NCBI RefSeq assembly: GCF_032854445.1
Contig: NC_088305.1
Span: forward strand, 26,190,628-26,254,627
Source: Liolophura sinensis
Taxonomy: Eukaryota > Mollusca > Polyplacophora > Chitonida > Chitonidae
Reading direction: 5' to 3'
DNA: 64,000 nt
Every line of letters begins with the position of its first letter. The stretch's first letter is position 1. Of the stretch, positions 45,078-57,214 are shown in pieces. The notes beneath the pieces are model-generated. The model made no database searches, was not told the DNA's origin, and saw only the letters and a list, made by a program, of their open reading frames with translations. The translations under genes were made by a program, and so were the position numbers.

Positions 45078-45344
45078 GTGTGTAGTGATCAGCTGGCGTT
45101 GAGTTTAACAGAAGTTAATATATACCACTCGGTGAAGAAAGTTACTGTGCCGCAGAGGCGTAAAGCATTGATCAAACACGTTAATGAAGAGTTTGACAAA
45201 GAACCTCATTTTCTTACAGTGTATAAAGGTTCACTTTGGTATACCACAAGAACTGAAGGCCAAGTGATGGTACCTTGCGCCCACTGTGAAGCCATGTTTG
45301 TCTACGTGCGACGGATCAGAGTGAGATCACGCTGTGAAATCTAG
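45078..45344 (+). CDS. Unidentified open frame, possible gene or element fragment
   Basis: An 88-codon frame opens from the SINE junction (no ATG at its left end; 45078 is GTG) and stops at TAG 45342-45344. Composition is protein-like and basic, with a CAHC pair near residue 67 and a run of Val/Arg at the C-terminus. It recognises no family I know. A short frame left of SINE-D (about 44590-44660) may be the other side of the same interrupted sequence, but the frames do not join simply. It could be a relic of a mobile element or a decayed gene. Confidence 0.3.
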   Translation: MCSDQLALSLTEVNIYHSVKKVTVPQRRKALIKHVNEEFDKEPHFLTVYKGSLWYTTRTEGQVMVPCAHCEAMFVYVRRIRVRSRCEI

Positions 45345-46055
45345 CATCGTAGCTAGTCACGCGATCTGTTCTTTACTCTGCCAGGAAATAAAAACAGATA
45401 TCATGTTCCAATTTGTCCAGAGTAATCCGTCCAATGTCCCTGACACAAAGGCCTATCAAAGTGCGGTCTGTTTTCTTTTCGTATCTAAAATCGGTCCATG
45501 TGGTCTATTAATTGTGTCTTCTACCCCGAAGACGCGTCCATAACAAGCTTTGGTGCACGGAAGTTTCTTTAACGGGTACCTCAAGAAAAATTAGTGTTTT
45601 TCCAACCGGGAATCTAAGCATTGTTTACTAGAATAAAAGCCATATTCTCAAATAACTCATATATCCCAGGTGAATTTAAATCTGTTACACAATGTGGATG
45701 TCGATGAGTATGTTCTGCCGGTATTTTTAATTATTATTTTTGATTTGGTTTTTGTTTCCAACAAGATTCTTTTATTTTAAGGGAGTTTATGTGTTTTTCA
45801 AGCTTCCTTTATTTCGGCAACTTTACAAGCAAAAGACATGCAGGGATTTACACAACTTATTTTAATACTAATGTCCAATCCATTAAATTTAAATTCGGGG
45901 TACAGATACATGGCTTTTTCTTAACGATTCTCAACGATTGCGAGGTAGAACAGAAAGAGTCATCTTTTGAAATTGTCTGTAGGTTGGGTAGGGGGTGAGG
46001 CGTTTACATCGACCAAGAAATGTCACAGGCCGTAGGTTTCCTATTGGCGATGCTA
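45345..46055. other. Intergenic, nothing recognised
   Basis: AT-rich; no exon signature. Confidence 0.45.
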
Positions 46056-46057
46056 TA

Positions 46058-46298
46058 TGCCCTCAACAGCGTAATGACCCAGGAGTCTCTCACCAATGCG
46101 GTCGCTGTGAATTCAAGTCCAGCTCATGCTGGTTTCCTCTCCGGTCGTAAGTGGGAAGGTCTGGAAGCAACCTGCGGATGGTCGTGGGTTTCCCCGGGCT
46201 GTGCCCGGTTTCCTCCCACCACAATGCTGGCCGCCGTCGTACAAGTGAAATATTCTTGAGTACGGCGTAAAACACCAATCAAATAAATAAATAAATAT
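46058..46298 (+). repeat. SINE-A, nearly full-length
   Basis: Plus-strand head remnant (cagcgtaatgacccaggagt), gttcaagtccagctcatg, body, tail I and AAATAAATAAATAAAT. Close to consensus. Confidence 0.95.
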
Positions 46299-46667
46299 AT
46301 TCCCTCATTTCTTCAAACAGGACGAGGTGGTTGTGGTGGGAGTGATGGTGAAGGCAGAGACTATGCACTTTGCGTACATATATAATTAGCAAACTAATTC
46401 TTTAGGCCCAGAGGAGAATAAACACCTGTGCAAAAATACCACGCAGCCAGGAAAAACGTCCAGAGACACCTCACTCCAATTTTCTAGCATGCAATATAGT
46501 TGTAACTACCATTGCAACGTATGTTACAGGTAGGCCTATTTATCGCTTTCTTGTTTACAACGAACTTTGTGACACATGTAGGCAGGCCTACGTTTGAGGA
46601 ACGGTACTCAAGAAATCACTGAAAACAACAGATATTTAGAGTTCAAACATTGCTAGAAAAATGAAGT

Positions 46668-46808
46668 TAGAACACCTTTTCTAATTTATTAAGTCCATAA
46701 GCTCGGTTTCGACGACAAGAACCAGAGGCAATGCGTTTTTACTTTCGAAACTGAGCTTATGAGTTTAACATTATCAATTAGAAAAAAAGTATTCTAACTG
46801 CAATTTCT
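46668..46808. mobile_element. Short inverted-repeat (MITE-like) element
   Basis: The arms pair gttagaacaccttttctaat...cataagctcggtttcga (left) with the complement of tcgaaactgagcttatgagt...ttagaaaaaaagtattctaa (right), around a 25-bp centre near 46715-46740. Length about 140 bp, non-coding. Confidence 0.78.
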
Positions 46809-48100
46809 TTGTAATAACATGGACGTCCAACCTATCAATGTGTAGAGCTTGTGTTGTTACGTGTCACTAACTAAAGGCAATTTTGGTAGCGAGCGTGACT
46901 GATTTTACGGACAGCTGAATATGGGCGACTCTAAAAGAAATAGACTATAACACAGCGTACTTCTGTAATGTACTATAATACAGGTAGTCAATGCCCTGTT
47001 GACATAGCAATTACTCAAGGTTAAAAAAAAACGATAAATTATCATTTAGTAAATCATTAGCCTTGTGTTGACGCTACAAAAATTGTTAGCGTTAGTGGCT
47101 CTATATGCTGTGTTTTACTGTGACGGCCGTATAGTTGCAAATTATTGGACAAATAAGGTCTTTATTTAAGTAAGATCCTGGTAATTTTAACTCATATATC
47201 TTACTTGGAATTGCAAATTTCAGAGAAGCAAATTCATTCCAATTTGTTTTCAAAAATAAATAAATAAATAGATGTAAATATATGTCTCGTCTTTAACAAA
47301 AACTATGACATTTTGACAAATTTCCTAAAATTAGCGGATGAATCTGTTTCTGACATTCTCGAAGTTTCTCATTAAAACATTTCCATCGCAAACAGGATCT
47401 TGTAATGATAATTTAACTATACAATATGCCAAAAGAAATGAAAATGAAATCTATATAGGCCTACATGTAGTAAATGGGGAGGCGCGTGTGCTAAGATAAG
47501 GTCATTTAATTAGTACTGAATGCATTTTAATGGGGCATTGTACAGCTCTTTGCTCATATAAATATTCAACAATCAACTGCATAATCATGACTGAAGCTTT
47601 ATGATGCGGTGAAAGGTTTACGCTTGTAAGTCTGAGTTAAATATTTCCTTAGAAATTAAAATAGATTAAATTGGCTTAGCATTTCAGCTGATTAAAACGT
47701 GCGGTACTTTACTGAGATTAGAGAAGCAGTTTTCCAGTTTTCCTTAATTTCTTAGAGAAGCAGATTTTTAGTTTTCCTTAATTTCTTAATCATGAATAAA
47801 CTATTGACAGAAATAACATTTGTCTTAGTTGAAATTGACACTGAGATTTTTCTTTAATCTCCTGTATCAAGATATGAACTGTCACTCAGCACGAACGATA
47901 TGCTTGCGAGAGTTACTCCCCTTCAGTCCTCCCGGTAGCTCAAAATCAATTTTTTTCTTCAGAACTCCCTAACATGTTGTAAATCCATTTAGCTTTACAC
48001 CACCATCATTTACAGGGTGTCTGTTTTCCTTCTCTAATGCCTTAAGACAGTATTTGAATGTTTTTTTAGATTTAATCAATTCTAAATGTTAGCTGTTGTT
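46809..48100. other. Intergenic upstream of GALNT; small duplication
   Basis: AT-rich. A 36-bp near-direct duplication (gagaagcagtttt...ccttaatttctta) occurs at about 47722-47790. Otherwise nothing recognised. Confidence 0.45.
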
Positions 48101-48114
48101 GTATCAGCGAAATC

Positions 48115-48145
48115 GTGACCCTGACGTCACATCCGGTACAACACG
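48115..48145 (+). promoter_or_regulatory. Putative GALNT promoter: CRE plus ETS-type site
   Basis: A full CRE palindrome TGACGTCA at 48122-48129 overlaps CATCCGGT at 48130-48137, whose complement ACCGGATG is an ETS-type core. Such CRE/ETS pairs are typical of TATA-less promoters. A consensus splice donor follows about 45 bp downstream, fitting a short 5' non-coding exon. No TATA box is evident. Assignment to GALNT is by strand and position only. Confidence 0.45.
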
Positions 48146-48181
48146 ACAGTTGTGAATGTCGGCGACACGTAAAGTAGAAAG
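48140..48181 (+). other. Putative non-coding first exon of GALNT
   Basis: A short segment ending aaagtagaaag/gtaaggaac, a good donor at 48182. The 5' end is unknown (about 48140). It contains an ATG (gtgaATGtcgg) whose frame closes quickly. If correct, intron 1 runs 48182-60325 (12.1 kb). Confidence 0.42.
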
Positions 48182-48199
48182 GTAAGGAACCTTTTTGTT

Positions 48200-49101
48200 A
48201 ATCCATTTTTATGTTCATACAGCCGAGGAGAAACTCGGTGTTCTTTGCAGGACTAATTTTCTTCAAGAGAGCAGCTTGAAATTCGGGCCTAGGCGCTTGT
48301 TGTGCGTGAAAAGTTTACAGTGAAAGTTGATTAGCACAAGTAGTTAGCACATTGCTCTGACGACTGACTGAACACCCCGCTGCAGTGACGATGTGAACAG
48401 TGGGTGAGTGACTGAACGATGACTGAACGATGGACAACTGAACCGTTTACTAGTGTAAACTATGCCTGATATTATTTGTAAATTAGTGTACATTACACAA
48501 CTGAGCATTTTGCAAATTGTATATAAAATGGGAATCTGAGCCAAGCATAGCTCGAGACGTACACATCGAAGTGCAACAGAATTTTGTATGAAATTCCTGG
48601 TTACTTAGACAGTATTTTCACAGCATTGTGTCCGGAATTAAAACTTGATGGTGCACGCGAAAGAGCAAGTGCCAGGGTGTGCATAGTCTCAAATAGCTAG
48701 TTTCTTTCAGCGTGGGAAGGGTTACAGTCCTATATGTATATATATATCAAAATGCAGTGAAGACTACACAGCACAGACCAGCATAAATTATTCTTTAATA
48801 AGTGGTGAGAGACATGTTGTAATTGAATGTCAGATTTAATTAAAATGACATATACCAATATGTTGAAGACTGACCTGAGCAAAGAAGGCACATTTACAAG
48901 TAGTTTTAGTGTCAACAGTGGTACATTTTTCTTTTACCTTTTGTCTAGATTTCTTCCGTAAGTAATTAATGTGTTATAATCTCTATGAATGACACCTTAC
49001 ATATAAGAACATGGAATGAAAATTGAGTTCTCTTTCGATTTGAGCTAGAGGTTATCATTAACAAAGTTATTAGAAGGCCTTCTATTTCTATCAACCCTAT
49101 T
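48200..49101. other. GALNT intron 1, 5' part; nothing recognised
   Basis: AT-rich; no exon signature. A short (TA)n tract lies near 48736. Confidence 0.45.
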
Positions 49102-49112
49102 TCTCCATTGGT

Positions 49113-49378
49113 GGGGCCTCCGTGGCTCAGTCGGTTAGCGCGCTAGCGCAGCGTAATGACCCAGGAGCCTCTCACCAATGCGGTCGCCGTGAGTTCAAGT
49201 CCAGCTCATGCTGGCTTTCTCTCCGGCCGTAAGTGGGAAGGTCCATCAGCAACCTGCGGATGGTCGTGGGTTTCCCCTGGGCTGTGCCCGGTTTCCACCC
49301 ACCATAATGCTGGCCGCCGTCGTATAAGTGAAATATTCTTGAGTACGGCGTAAAACACCAATCAAAAAAAAAAAAAAA
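49113..49378 (+). repeat. SINE-A, full-length, young, with TSD
   Basis: Best reference copy of SINE-A: the head ggggcctccgtggctcagtc has a consensus A box (tggctcagtcgg) and gagttcaagtcc at the B-box position, followed by body, tail I and poly(A). A perfect 11-bp duplication, tctccattggt, lies at 49102-49112 and 49379-49389. Confidence 0.97.
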
Positions 49379-49774
49379 TCTCCATTGGTTGTTGTGCATG
49401 GTGCTTGTGAAAGTTGATGTATTATGCAATCTGGTGTTAGAATGTATACACATACAGGCTCTTCATAAAGGATAGTAACAAGTTGCAAACAGCTGCCTTT
49501 TGATTCTAGTTTTGGCTGCAAATTTTGTGCGCTTTTACCATGAATGTGACCAAATGCATGAAGGCATAATTGCATTTGAAACAGATGTACTCTGTTTGCT
49601 TTTTATGATCTTCTCGGATTCACACTCAAAAAACTGTTGCATCATATATGTGGCTTGATCGGCTAATACACCATTGTACCTGTAGTCAAGCCTCTAGTGA
49701 ATATGCCTGAATTTCAGCAAATACGGGGTGTGTCCGATTCCACTGAATATCACCGTAAACATAAAATAAAACAT

Positions 49775-50049
49775 TTATTTATTTATTTATTTATTTGATT
49801 GCTGTTTTACGCCGTACTCAAGAATATTTCACTTATACAACGGCAGCCAGCATTATGGTGGGTGGAAACCAGGCATAGCCCGGGGGAAACCCACGACCAT
49901 CCGCAGGTTGCTGATGGACCTTCCCACTTACGGCCGGAGAGGAAGCCAGCATGAGCTGGACTTGAACTCACGGCGACTGCATTGGTGAGAGGCTCCTGGG
50001 TCATTACGCTGCGCTAGCGCGCTAACCGACTAAGCCACAGAGGCCCCTG
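49775..50049 (-). repeat. SINE-A, full-length, young, minus strand, with TSD
   Basis: (TTTA)n tail, body and complete head complement ending gccacagaggcccc. The 11-bp aaataaaacat lies at 49764-49774 and 50050-50060. It is very close in sequence to the copy at 49113, in opposite orientation 400 bp away. Confidence 0.97.
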
Positions 50050-50227
50050 AAATAAAACATACAGTCTGGTGGGGATGGGCAGGTATTTATAACAATGTGA
50101 TTTCTAAATATGCTTGTGACTTGTTTTTCAGTTATAAGGTTTTGGTTCAGCTGTAACCTTTACAGGAAATTAGTTCTCAGAAGCTTTAGTGGCAGGTGAG
50201 AGTTTTCATGAGGCCATTTAGATAGTC

Positions 50228-50262
50228 TTAGCACGCTAGCCAACTGAGCCAAGGAGGCCCCT
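50228..50262 (-). repeat. Orphan SINE-A head
   Basis: ttagcacgctagccaactga + gccaaggaggcccc: only the first 35 bp of the SINE-A head, minus strand. Confidence 0.8.
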
Positions 50263-51210
50263 TCTATTAGGCTGTATCACATCATCAATCACAGCTGTAT
50301 TGTGGCAGAATGTGAGGTATATGTACATGAAGATGGAAAAAACACCTGTTCCTGCTATAAACATGATGTTATTTATCCTATTTCAAATTGACAGTTTACC
50401 TCTAAATGCCATGATAGCTTCAGATTCAAAGTACTGATATCTGATATACATGTGTAAGTAGATTTATACTATCTATACCACTTTATAAGTGCAATCAATG
50501 TTGTCCAAACAAACAACAAACAAAAAACAAACAAACAAAAAAGAATCATTCATAAGGGTTGTAAATATCAGACTCAATTAATACATGTAATGATTATAGT
50601 GTTGCACTATAAATAATGAAGGACACACCCAGTTCCCCCTTTATCATGCTCTTGATTAATCTGGCTCTTTATTTTTTATATTTATATATGATATATTATG
50701 ATCTACATATACTATAGTGTAATATAGACCCAGTTAACTTGAAATCTGTCAGAAGGATATATGATGTTAGATCTAGTGAATGCATTATATGACTGTAACA
50801 TGTATGTGTTATATACCCAAAAAAATTCTCTTTATCGTGATTCCTCTTTTAGTTTCTCTAGCTCTTTCAATTGCGATGTATTAGTCTTGAGAATTAAGGG
50901 CTAAATCATTAATGTTTTGATTGATTTGAAGAATAAGAGTTCTAAAGTATTTATTCAATCAAAAAGGATTATAAAGTTATATGTGTAATAAGGCCATCTG
51001 TAAAGAATTCTTTGTTGGGCATAACTTGACCCTATCAGCAATAATAGGGTCAATCATTAGGGAAGTATTAACCCCGCCTACATGTACTTCCTCTACAATA
51101 CTGTGCCGAGGTGCATGAATTAGACAGGTGCCCCCGCTTCTCTTCATATTGCCCCCTAAAGAGAAAGCCTGAGTTGAAACCTCAGGTAAGGATTTGAATC
51201 ATCTTGGGGC
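50263..51210. other. GALNT intron 1, nothing recognised
   Basis: AT-rich, with an A/CAAA tract near 50510. No exon signature. Confidence 0.5.
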
Positions 51211-51211
51211 A

Positions 51212-51275
51212 GGTGAAAAATTGTTAAGTACGACGTTAAGCCCCAAGCACTCACTCACTCACTCACTCACTCATG
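51212..51275 (+). repeat. SINE-B tail fragment
   Basis: ggtgaaaaattgttaagtac, gacgttaagccccaagc, (ACTC)7. A weaker tail II-like segment follows at 51470-51505. Confidence 0.9.
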
Positions 51276-51509
51276 GGGCAGGAGTCCTGTTTGTACACTC
51301 TTTGATGTAGGTCAAAGCAGTATGAAAACAGTATGACTCTCCAATAAGTACAGGACAATCACATAGTGCGATATGGCTAATTTAATTGGACCACATTTAT
51401 ACATGTAGCTATATGATAAATATACATGGACACCAAATTACCCTTCGTCTTGGTACCTGTAGGAGTGAAAAAATGTAATGTGTGATGTTAAACACCAAGC
51501 ATGTACATA

Positions 51510-52910
51510 CATACTAAAACATGTGAAGTGTACTTCATAAATCAGTTTTTATTCTTGAATCTTTCTGGTTTCCAGCACCTTTAAACCTGACAATTCTCCT
51601 CTATTAAAGTGAGCCATTCTTTAGAACAGATCAAGTACATGTAAATAGACATTAAACACATGTACAGTCCCTGAATGTAGTTTTCATTATTATTTAAGTC
51701 ATGCAGTGTACACAGTGTTTGATACCACGTACAACATTGTAATACAGTGTATATTAAACTGATAATAACAGTATACATAAATACAATTTACATTTCTCTG
51801 ATGAACACTGATTAGTACTTTGATACAGTGAACATTATAATCAGATACAGGGCACACATTTGCATTTACAGTTCATATGTACTGTGCATGTCAATTAAAT
51901 CTAAATAGATTATGTTCATGCATGAAGATAATCCGTATATGCTCTCATTTTCTTGTCCACAACTCTCATTTATTTTAAATGAATATTTCTCAGAGACTTA
52001 AGAGAGTCAGCTTAAATATTCATTTTAATCACATTAACCAGAAGTTTGCTAGTGAGTGCACATTAATTTCCTATTTGATTGCTGATATGAAGATAGTCAG
52101 TATATAATGTCGTTTCTTTAAAAACCACTGAGATTAAAATTTATTAATGCTCTAAGTCTCTCAATGGAAGTTTGCTTGTGAGTGCACATTAATTTCCAAT
52201 TTGATCGCTGATCTGCTATTGGTGCATCAGGTGAGATTTAACTCAATGTTCCTCACGACCCTTTACAAAAATATTTTGCATGACAGTTGTTCTGCTCTGC
52301 TGAGGTCTTGATCGATTCAATTAGTCATCCCTCGACCTAATTATTCCGCTAATAGATACACATATATAGTATCAAGATAGCACTGGTGCACACAGAGCTA
52401 ATTTTTATTGTTTTTACCCTTGCACTGTCACTAATAGGGTTGGCACCAAATTACATGTATCTCCCTGGAGGTCACTCTCTCTTTTAAAAGGTGGGTGTTT
52501 TTGGAGTAAGTTATCAGGTCATCTAACATGTGACCTCAGAAAATGGTTGATGGCTTGTTGAAGACCTAGCTTTAACACAGGTTATAATTTTGTTAACTTA
52601 CATCTATTTGGAAGCCCAGGAATAAGCCCAGGATAAACATCATGTATTTCTGTGTTTAATCCATTTGGAGGAACATGTGATTTAAAAATCCTGGTCCAAT
52701 TTATATACAGTTGACAGCTTGGTGAACTCTGTCAAATAGTATATATTCTACCCTTGAACCGAAAAACAACGATTTCATTTTAAAATTTCTCAATATTTCT
52801 GCAACTGTCTAAGGCTGATATCGAGTTTTTTTTTGGTTTGTTTTACACTCTCTTGCCTAGAAAATATTTATCACTGATGTGACATAACCTACATACTGAA
52901 TGCTGTAATA
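51510..52910. other. GALNT intron 1; short direct duplication
   Basis: The block gaagtttgctagtgagtgca + cattaatttcc occurs at about 52040 and 52169. Otherwise AT-rich intron without exon signature. Confidence 0.5.
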
Positions 52911-52918
52911 TAGGTCAG

Positions 52919-53046
52919 GGGCCGGTTTCACAAAGCTTACTTAGTGTTAAGTCGCCCTTAGCTAAGTGCACTTTATATCTCTGTAACATACGTCATCATG
53001 GTATTTAAGGGCAAGTCTGGCTGACTGAGCTTCATGAAACTGGCTT
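52919..53046. mobile_element. MITE-like element with GCCGGTTTCA ends
   Basis: The left end gccggtttcacaaagct pairs with the right end agcttcatgaaactggc as imperfect inverted repeats; the interior is about 95 bp. Elements with this kind of end are common in marine invertebrate genomes. No coding capacity. Confidence 0.75.
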
Positions 53047-53049
53047 CTT

Positions 53050-55115
53050 GTCCCACTTCTCTTATATGTAGTTTCACGCCTCAAAAACAGCGTTACGTCA
53101 TAGTCGCTGTCTTACATGTATAATAAGGGAGGTAATTCAGAACAGCCTATTGCATGTTACATCAAGCATCATCTATTTCTAAGAAGTCCATGGAGTGAAC
53201 GGTGGATAAAAGTGCTTTCCCTTCAGTTTCCTTGTATGGGACACATAAGGTGCAAGTTCAGACATGCATGGCTTTGGCGGTGGAATTGGTAAATTGTCCT
53301 GCACTTCCTGCTTGTGGGGCATTTGTAATGAAGTGGAGAGGTCCAAAATGCTTGTATGGCTGTTTAAATGGCCATGATGGCATTATGCCACTTTGGCAGT
53401 ATTTCAACCTTATCATGGAGGGAACATGTTACAAACCAAGATGTCAGTTACATGTATAGCTTTTGATAAGAAAATGACAACGTTCCAAAGAAAAAATGAA
53501 AGAGACGGACAGCTTTAAGACCAGCTAAGAAAACATAACAATCTTGTACACACACTATATCTTAATATGTTTCTTTCACATGATGTATGACAGTATCGCC
53601 CAGCGATACTGTGAAACAAACTGTACAAAGAATCAACTGTGTGGACATCCACTTAGCCAAGAAGAATATGTTTCATACTGGAATCAGTATTACATGGAAT
53701 ACATCTGGGGCAGAGCCTGCATCAAGAATGATGAAACTCTTTCACTTACTAACTGGGAAGGTGTGGGCCTATTGATTTCACGGGTGTTCACCTGACCTCT
53801 GTCTTTTCTTTTAAAGTCTGAAATTTGAAGAAGTGATTACATGTACGGTTAAATGTCTTGAATAGGCTGCTGGACAAGCACAGTAACATTTTACATGGCT
53901 GTCTTGTTTTCTGATATCAGTAGCGCCACAACATTTTACAAGAACTAACGAAGAGTCACATAATAATGAATACTGTTCATGTGTGTACATCAAGCTCAGA
54001 AATTTCAAATTTGAATCAAACTATCCTGCATTTCCTTGATCAGATGCAGACATAAAGACTCTTTCTAAAGATCTTTTTTTCTAAAATTGACTACTAGTAT
54101 CTGTGTTCTCTAATTTCACTCATATTACAGCATGTGAAAACAAAACCTTTTTTCTGTATGGCATATTGAATGCACGGAAAATTTGTACTTTCATTTTACA
54201 ATGGCTAGGGTGTAAAAATACCGGTGAATTTTGCTGGCCCGAAGATCAAAGCAATGTTTGTAGTTTAAAATCCTGAACGTTTTGCAAATGACTCCTTGTA
54301 CAAGTACATGTACCTCCGCACATTTGCATTTGTTCATAGTGATCATTCATGAATACATGTATATGTGATTAGTGCTGATTAAATTGTAATGAGGACATTA
54401 GATCTAATGAGATCATGAATAAAGAGATCATGCTTTTCCTGTCAGCAGGAGTGACAAATCAGTGACTGGAGAAATCTGACTTTTTTTTTATCCATTAGTA
54501 AAGTATGCAGTTGTGGAAGTTTTTTGTGAATTACTTCGTTTTTACTTCTTAATATGGAGCATAACGTGTGGCCAGACATATTAAAGTAGCCTGCTGTGGT
54601 TGATACTGTCATTTTGCGAATATTCCTGACCACTGATGCATAAAACAGAGGTGCTGTTAAGAAAGAAAATACACCCCAAAGATGAAAAAAAAGTAATTTT
54701 TTTTTTTTTTTGGCATATGTTTTTTTCTTAATTTTCCTTACCACCGTACTCTTTGTTTTATAGCACCTTGTGATTTACATGTATCATTCAAGAACATAAT
54801 CACAAAGAATGCTCTGGTTTTTGTAATGGGTTACCATAAAAAAACATGAAAATTCAAAGTGTTGGAGGCTGTTTGTACATGTACAGGTGTAAAGTAAAAG
54901 TACATGAACATGAGCACCTGGGAAAATTTAATAAGCAGTAAACTGGAAAGTAGGCACTTCAATATACGTGGACGGTGACATTTCTCCATCAGAGATCACC
55001 AGTACAACCATGCAGGTGTAAGAAATCAACAGACGTGGAGAAAACTTGGTAATCAGCAGACCCTCAATAAACCGCAATGATTGTAGCCCTGCACATTTAT
55101 CTTGACATCACACAG
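53050..55115. other. GALNT intron 1, nothing recognised
   Basis: Open frames at 53202-53795 are not supported by splice sites or conserved motifs. A T run lies near 54700. Confidence 0.5.
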
Positions 55116-55121
55116 ATAGAG

Positions 55122-55236
55122 AACGCTGAAGGACGGGATATCAGGAAATGTCAGCTCGAGACAAGCACAAGTTGATTATTACTGGTTGAGAGCTTACAAT
55201 TCCTGATATACCTGTATATCCCATCCTCAGCATGCG
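55122..55236. mobile_element. Small inverted-repeat element
   Basis: gctgaaggacgggatatcag + gaa at 55126 pairs with ttcctgatatacctgtatat + cccatcctcagc at the right. Length about 115 bp, non-coding. Confidence 0.6.
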
Positions 55237-55574
55237 CTGTATGTTTTTTTATACGGAAATAACCGGGTACTTGGTTACCTTGTGCTTTAAATCACTGAAT
55301 TTGTGCATCGATAGCGGGGCTAACCATCCTCTGGTTGTTTACATTTCAAAGAAGCACACTAAGGGAGGTAACTGCAGTAGAATTAGCGCAAATGATCATT
55401 GGCTATTAGCACGAGATTATTGGCTATTGCCTTGTGAACATGGGATATTACTTTGTGAGCATGACGTTACTTTGCTTAAGCTTGAGATCATTGCACATCA
55501 TGTGTTGCAGAATGTCATGTGACCGTGTGTTGACCGGTGGAAAACTAGAATCATTCTATGAGGTATAATAATAG

Positions 55575-56000
55575 GAAATGTGCACACATGCAAAATCCGC
55601 TAATTCACACCTTTTGAAACCATAATCCGCCACATACAAGCTTTTCAATTCATAATCCTGTTATGTTCTCAATCCATATATACATTTATGCTTCAATTCT
55701 TCATACCATAATCTTTTCCAAGCATAATCCTATGACATTTTCAATCCATAATGCTACAATCTTTTTCAATCTATCATCTTTATCTTTTCGAACCATAATT
55801 TTTCAGTTTTTGTGTTTTCACAGAAATTTATTATTTCTTTCACAATCCAGTGTACATATATGTACATGTGCAGATATAGCTACTTTTCATGATCAACCTT
55901 TTTCGCTTATGCCCGATAGTTCTTCAGTTCCCAAATTATTTTGTTCATTCTTCCCAAAATTCTCCAGCCTTTTCCAGCCGTAATTTACTAGCCTTTTTCA
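55575..56000. repeat. Degenerate minisatellite, about 28-34-bp unit
   Basis: Loose repeats of cttttcaatccataatc (variants accataatc, agcataatcc). Strongly diverged and T-rich. Confidence 0.75.
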
Positions 56001-57150
56001 CACGGAAAATGTCATCATTTTGTCACGCCAAATATTCTTACCTAATTCGTTAATGTAGCTTTCTTACCTTTAGAATTAGTTAATCTGTGCACGTCATACA
56101 TATATCCCCAACATTCAGCATAGTCTAACTCAGACCTAGATGTATATGACTGGTTTTGAACCAGTCTTGCCGTAAGGTCAAATTTAGTAGCTACTCCCAA
56201 TACTGACTGCTTGATCAAAGGAAACACCTACATGTACTCCCATCTCCTCAAGTGATCCATATATCGTTGCTGAGGTCAGTAGAGAAATGATTGAAAAGGC
56301 AAACTTTGCTTCTCAAAATAGGAAAGCAAGAACTTGATCGGACCAAGAATGAAGGTGTCAATAGGCATTTCTTCAGATCACATCAGCAACAAGCCTGCAT
56401 GTATTTAAAGAGCGGCCAATAGATCTGGTTTTAGCGATATTGGGCATTATACATATATGTTCTGCCAATATGTCTACATATATGTACATACAGCATGTAA
56501 AGGTTATCTGCATGTATGTGTATTTTAGGATAAATCAGCCTGTATTTTATTATGAGAAAATGTGCCATTCAGTCAGCTGTTCATGAATGTCTTCAGACCA
56601 AAATCTGTGGGAATCTACAAGTTCCTCAGCGTATGTTCCGTCCAATACTGCTTGCACACATGTGCACAAAATTCCCTTTAGTGTGATATATTCTGTACAT
56701 GTAGATATTTTGTAGATAGGCTGTGTTGGGGAACTAGGTGTACTACAAGTCAGATTAAAAATATTGACTGAGGGAGGTTTTAGCAAAGCCATTTGCTCTT
56801 TCACATTGGTGTAAATACAGGTAGCTACACATAGACATGACCTGTAATGATTTATCGTGTTCAATAATGTAATGGAATGTACAGTGTAGTGGGTACACTG
56901 AGTAGTAATAAGATAAGTCTTAAGGTCACAGGCAATTTATTGGAATGTAGACATTTTGATTTTCTCGTCTTTGATATTAATAAAGTAAATTATTAATTTT
57001 TATATTTATAACTTTTAAATCTTCGTGTCAAACACTTGTTTTGGCATAATAAATAAAGATGTACAGTAGGTTATGTCCTATCCAGAATGTTGACATCTGT
57101 GTCCAGTAACGGCTTAGACAGTGTTTGTTAAAATTGTGTTGCATGTATTG
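56001..57150. other. GALNT intron 1, nothing recognised
   Basis: A minus-strand 104-codon frame at 56550-56864 has no motif and lies in intron. Not called. Confidence 0.5.
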
Positions 57151-57154
57151 AGCC

Positions 57155-57211
57155 CTCGTGTAAGTGAAATATTCTTGAGTACTGTGTAAAACACCAATCA
57201 AATAAATAAAC
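57155..57211 (+). repeat. SINE tail I fragment
   Basis: gtgtaagtgaaatattcttg + agtactgtgtaaaacacc; tail only. Confidence 0.9.
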
Positions 57212-57214
57212 ATA

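Noticed and set aside
56550-56864. 104-codon minus-strand frame in GALNT intron 1
   Set aside because: No motif, no splice context, ordinary intronic composition.
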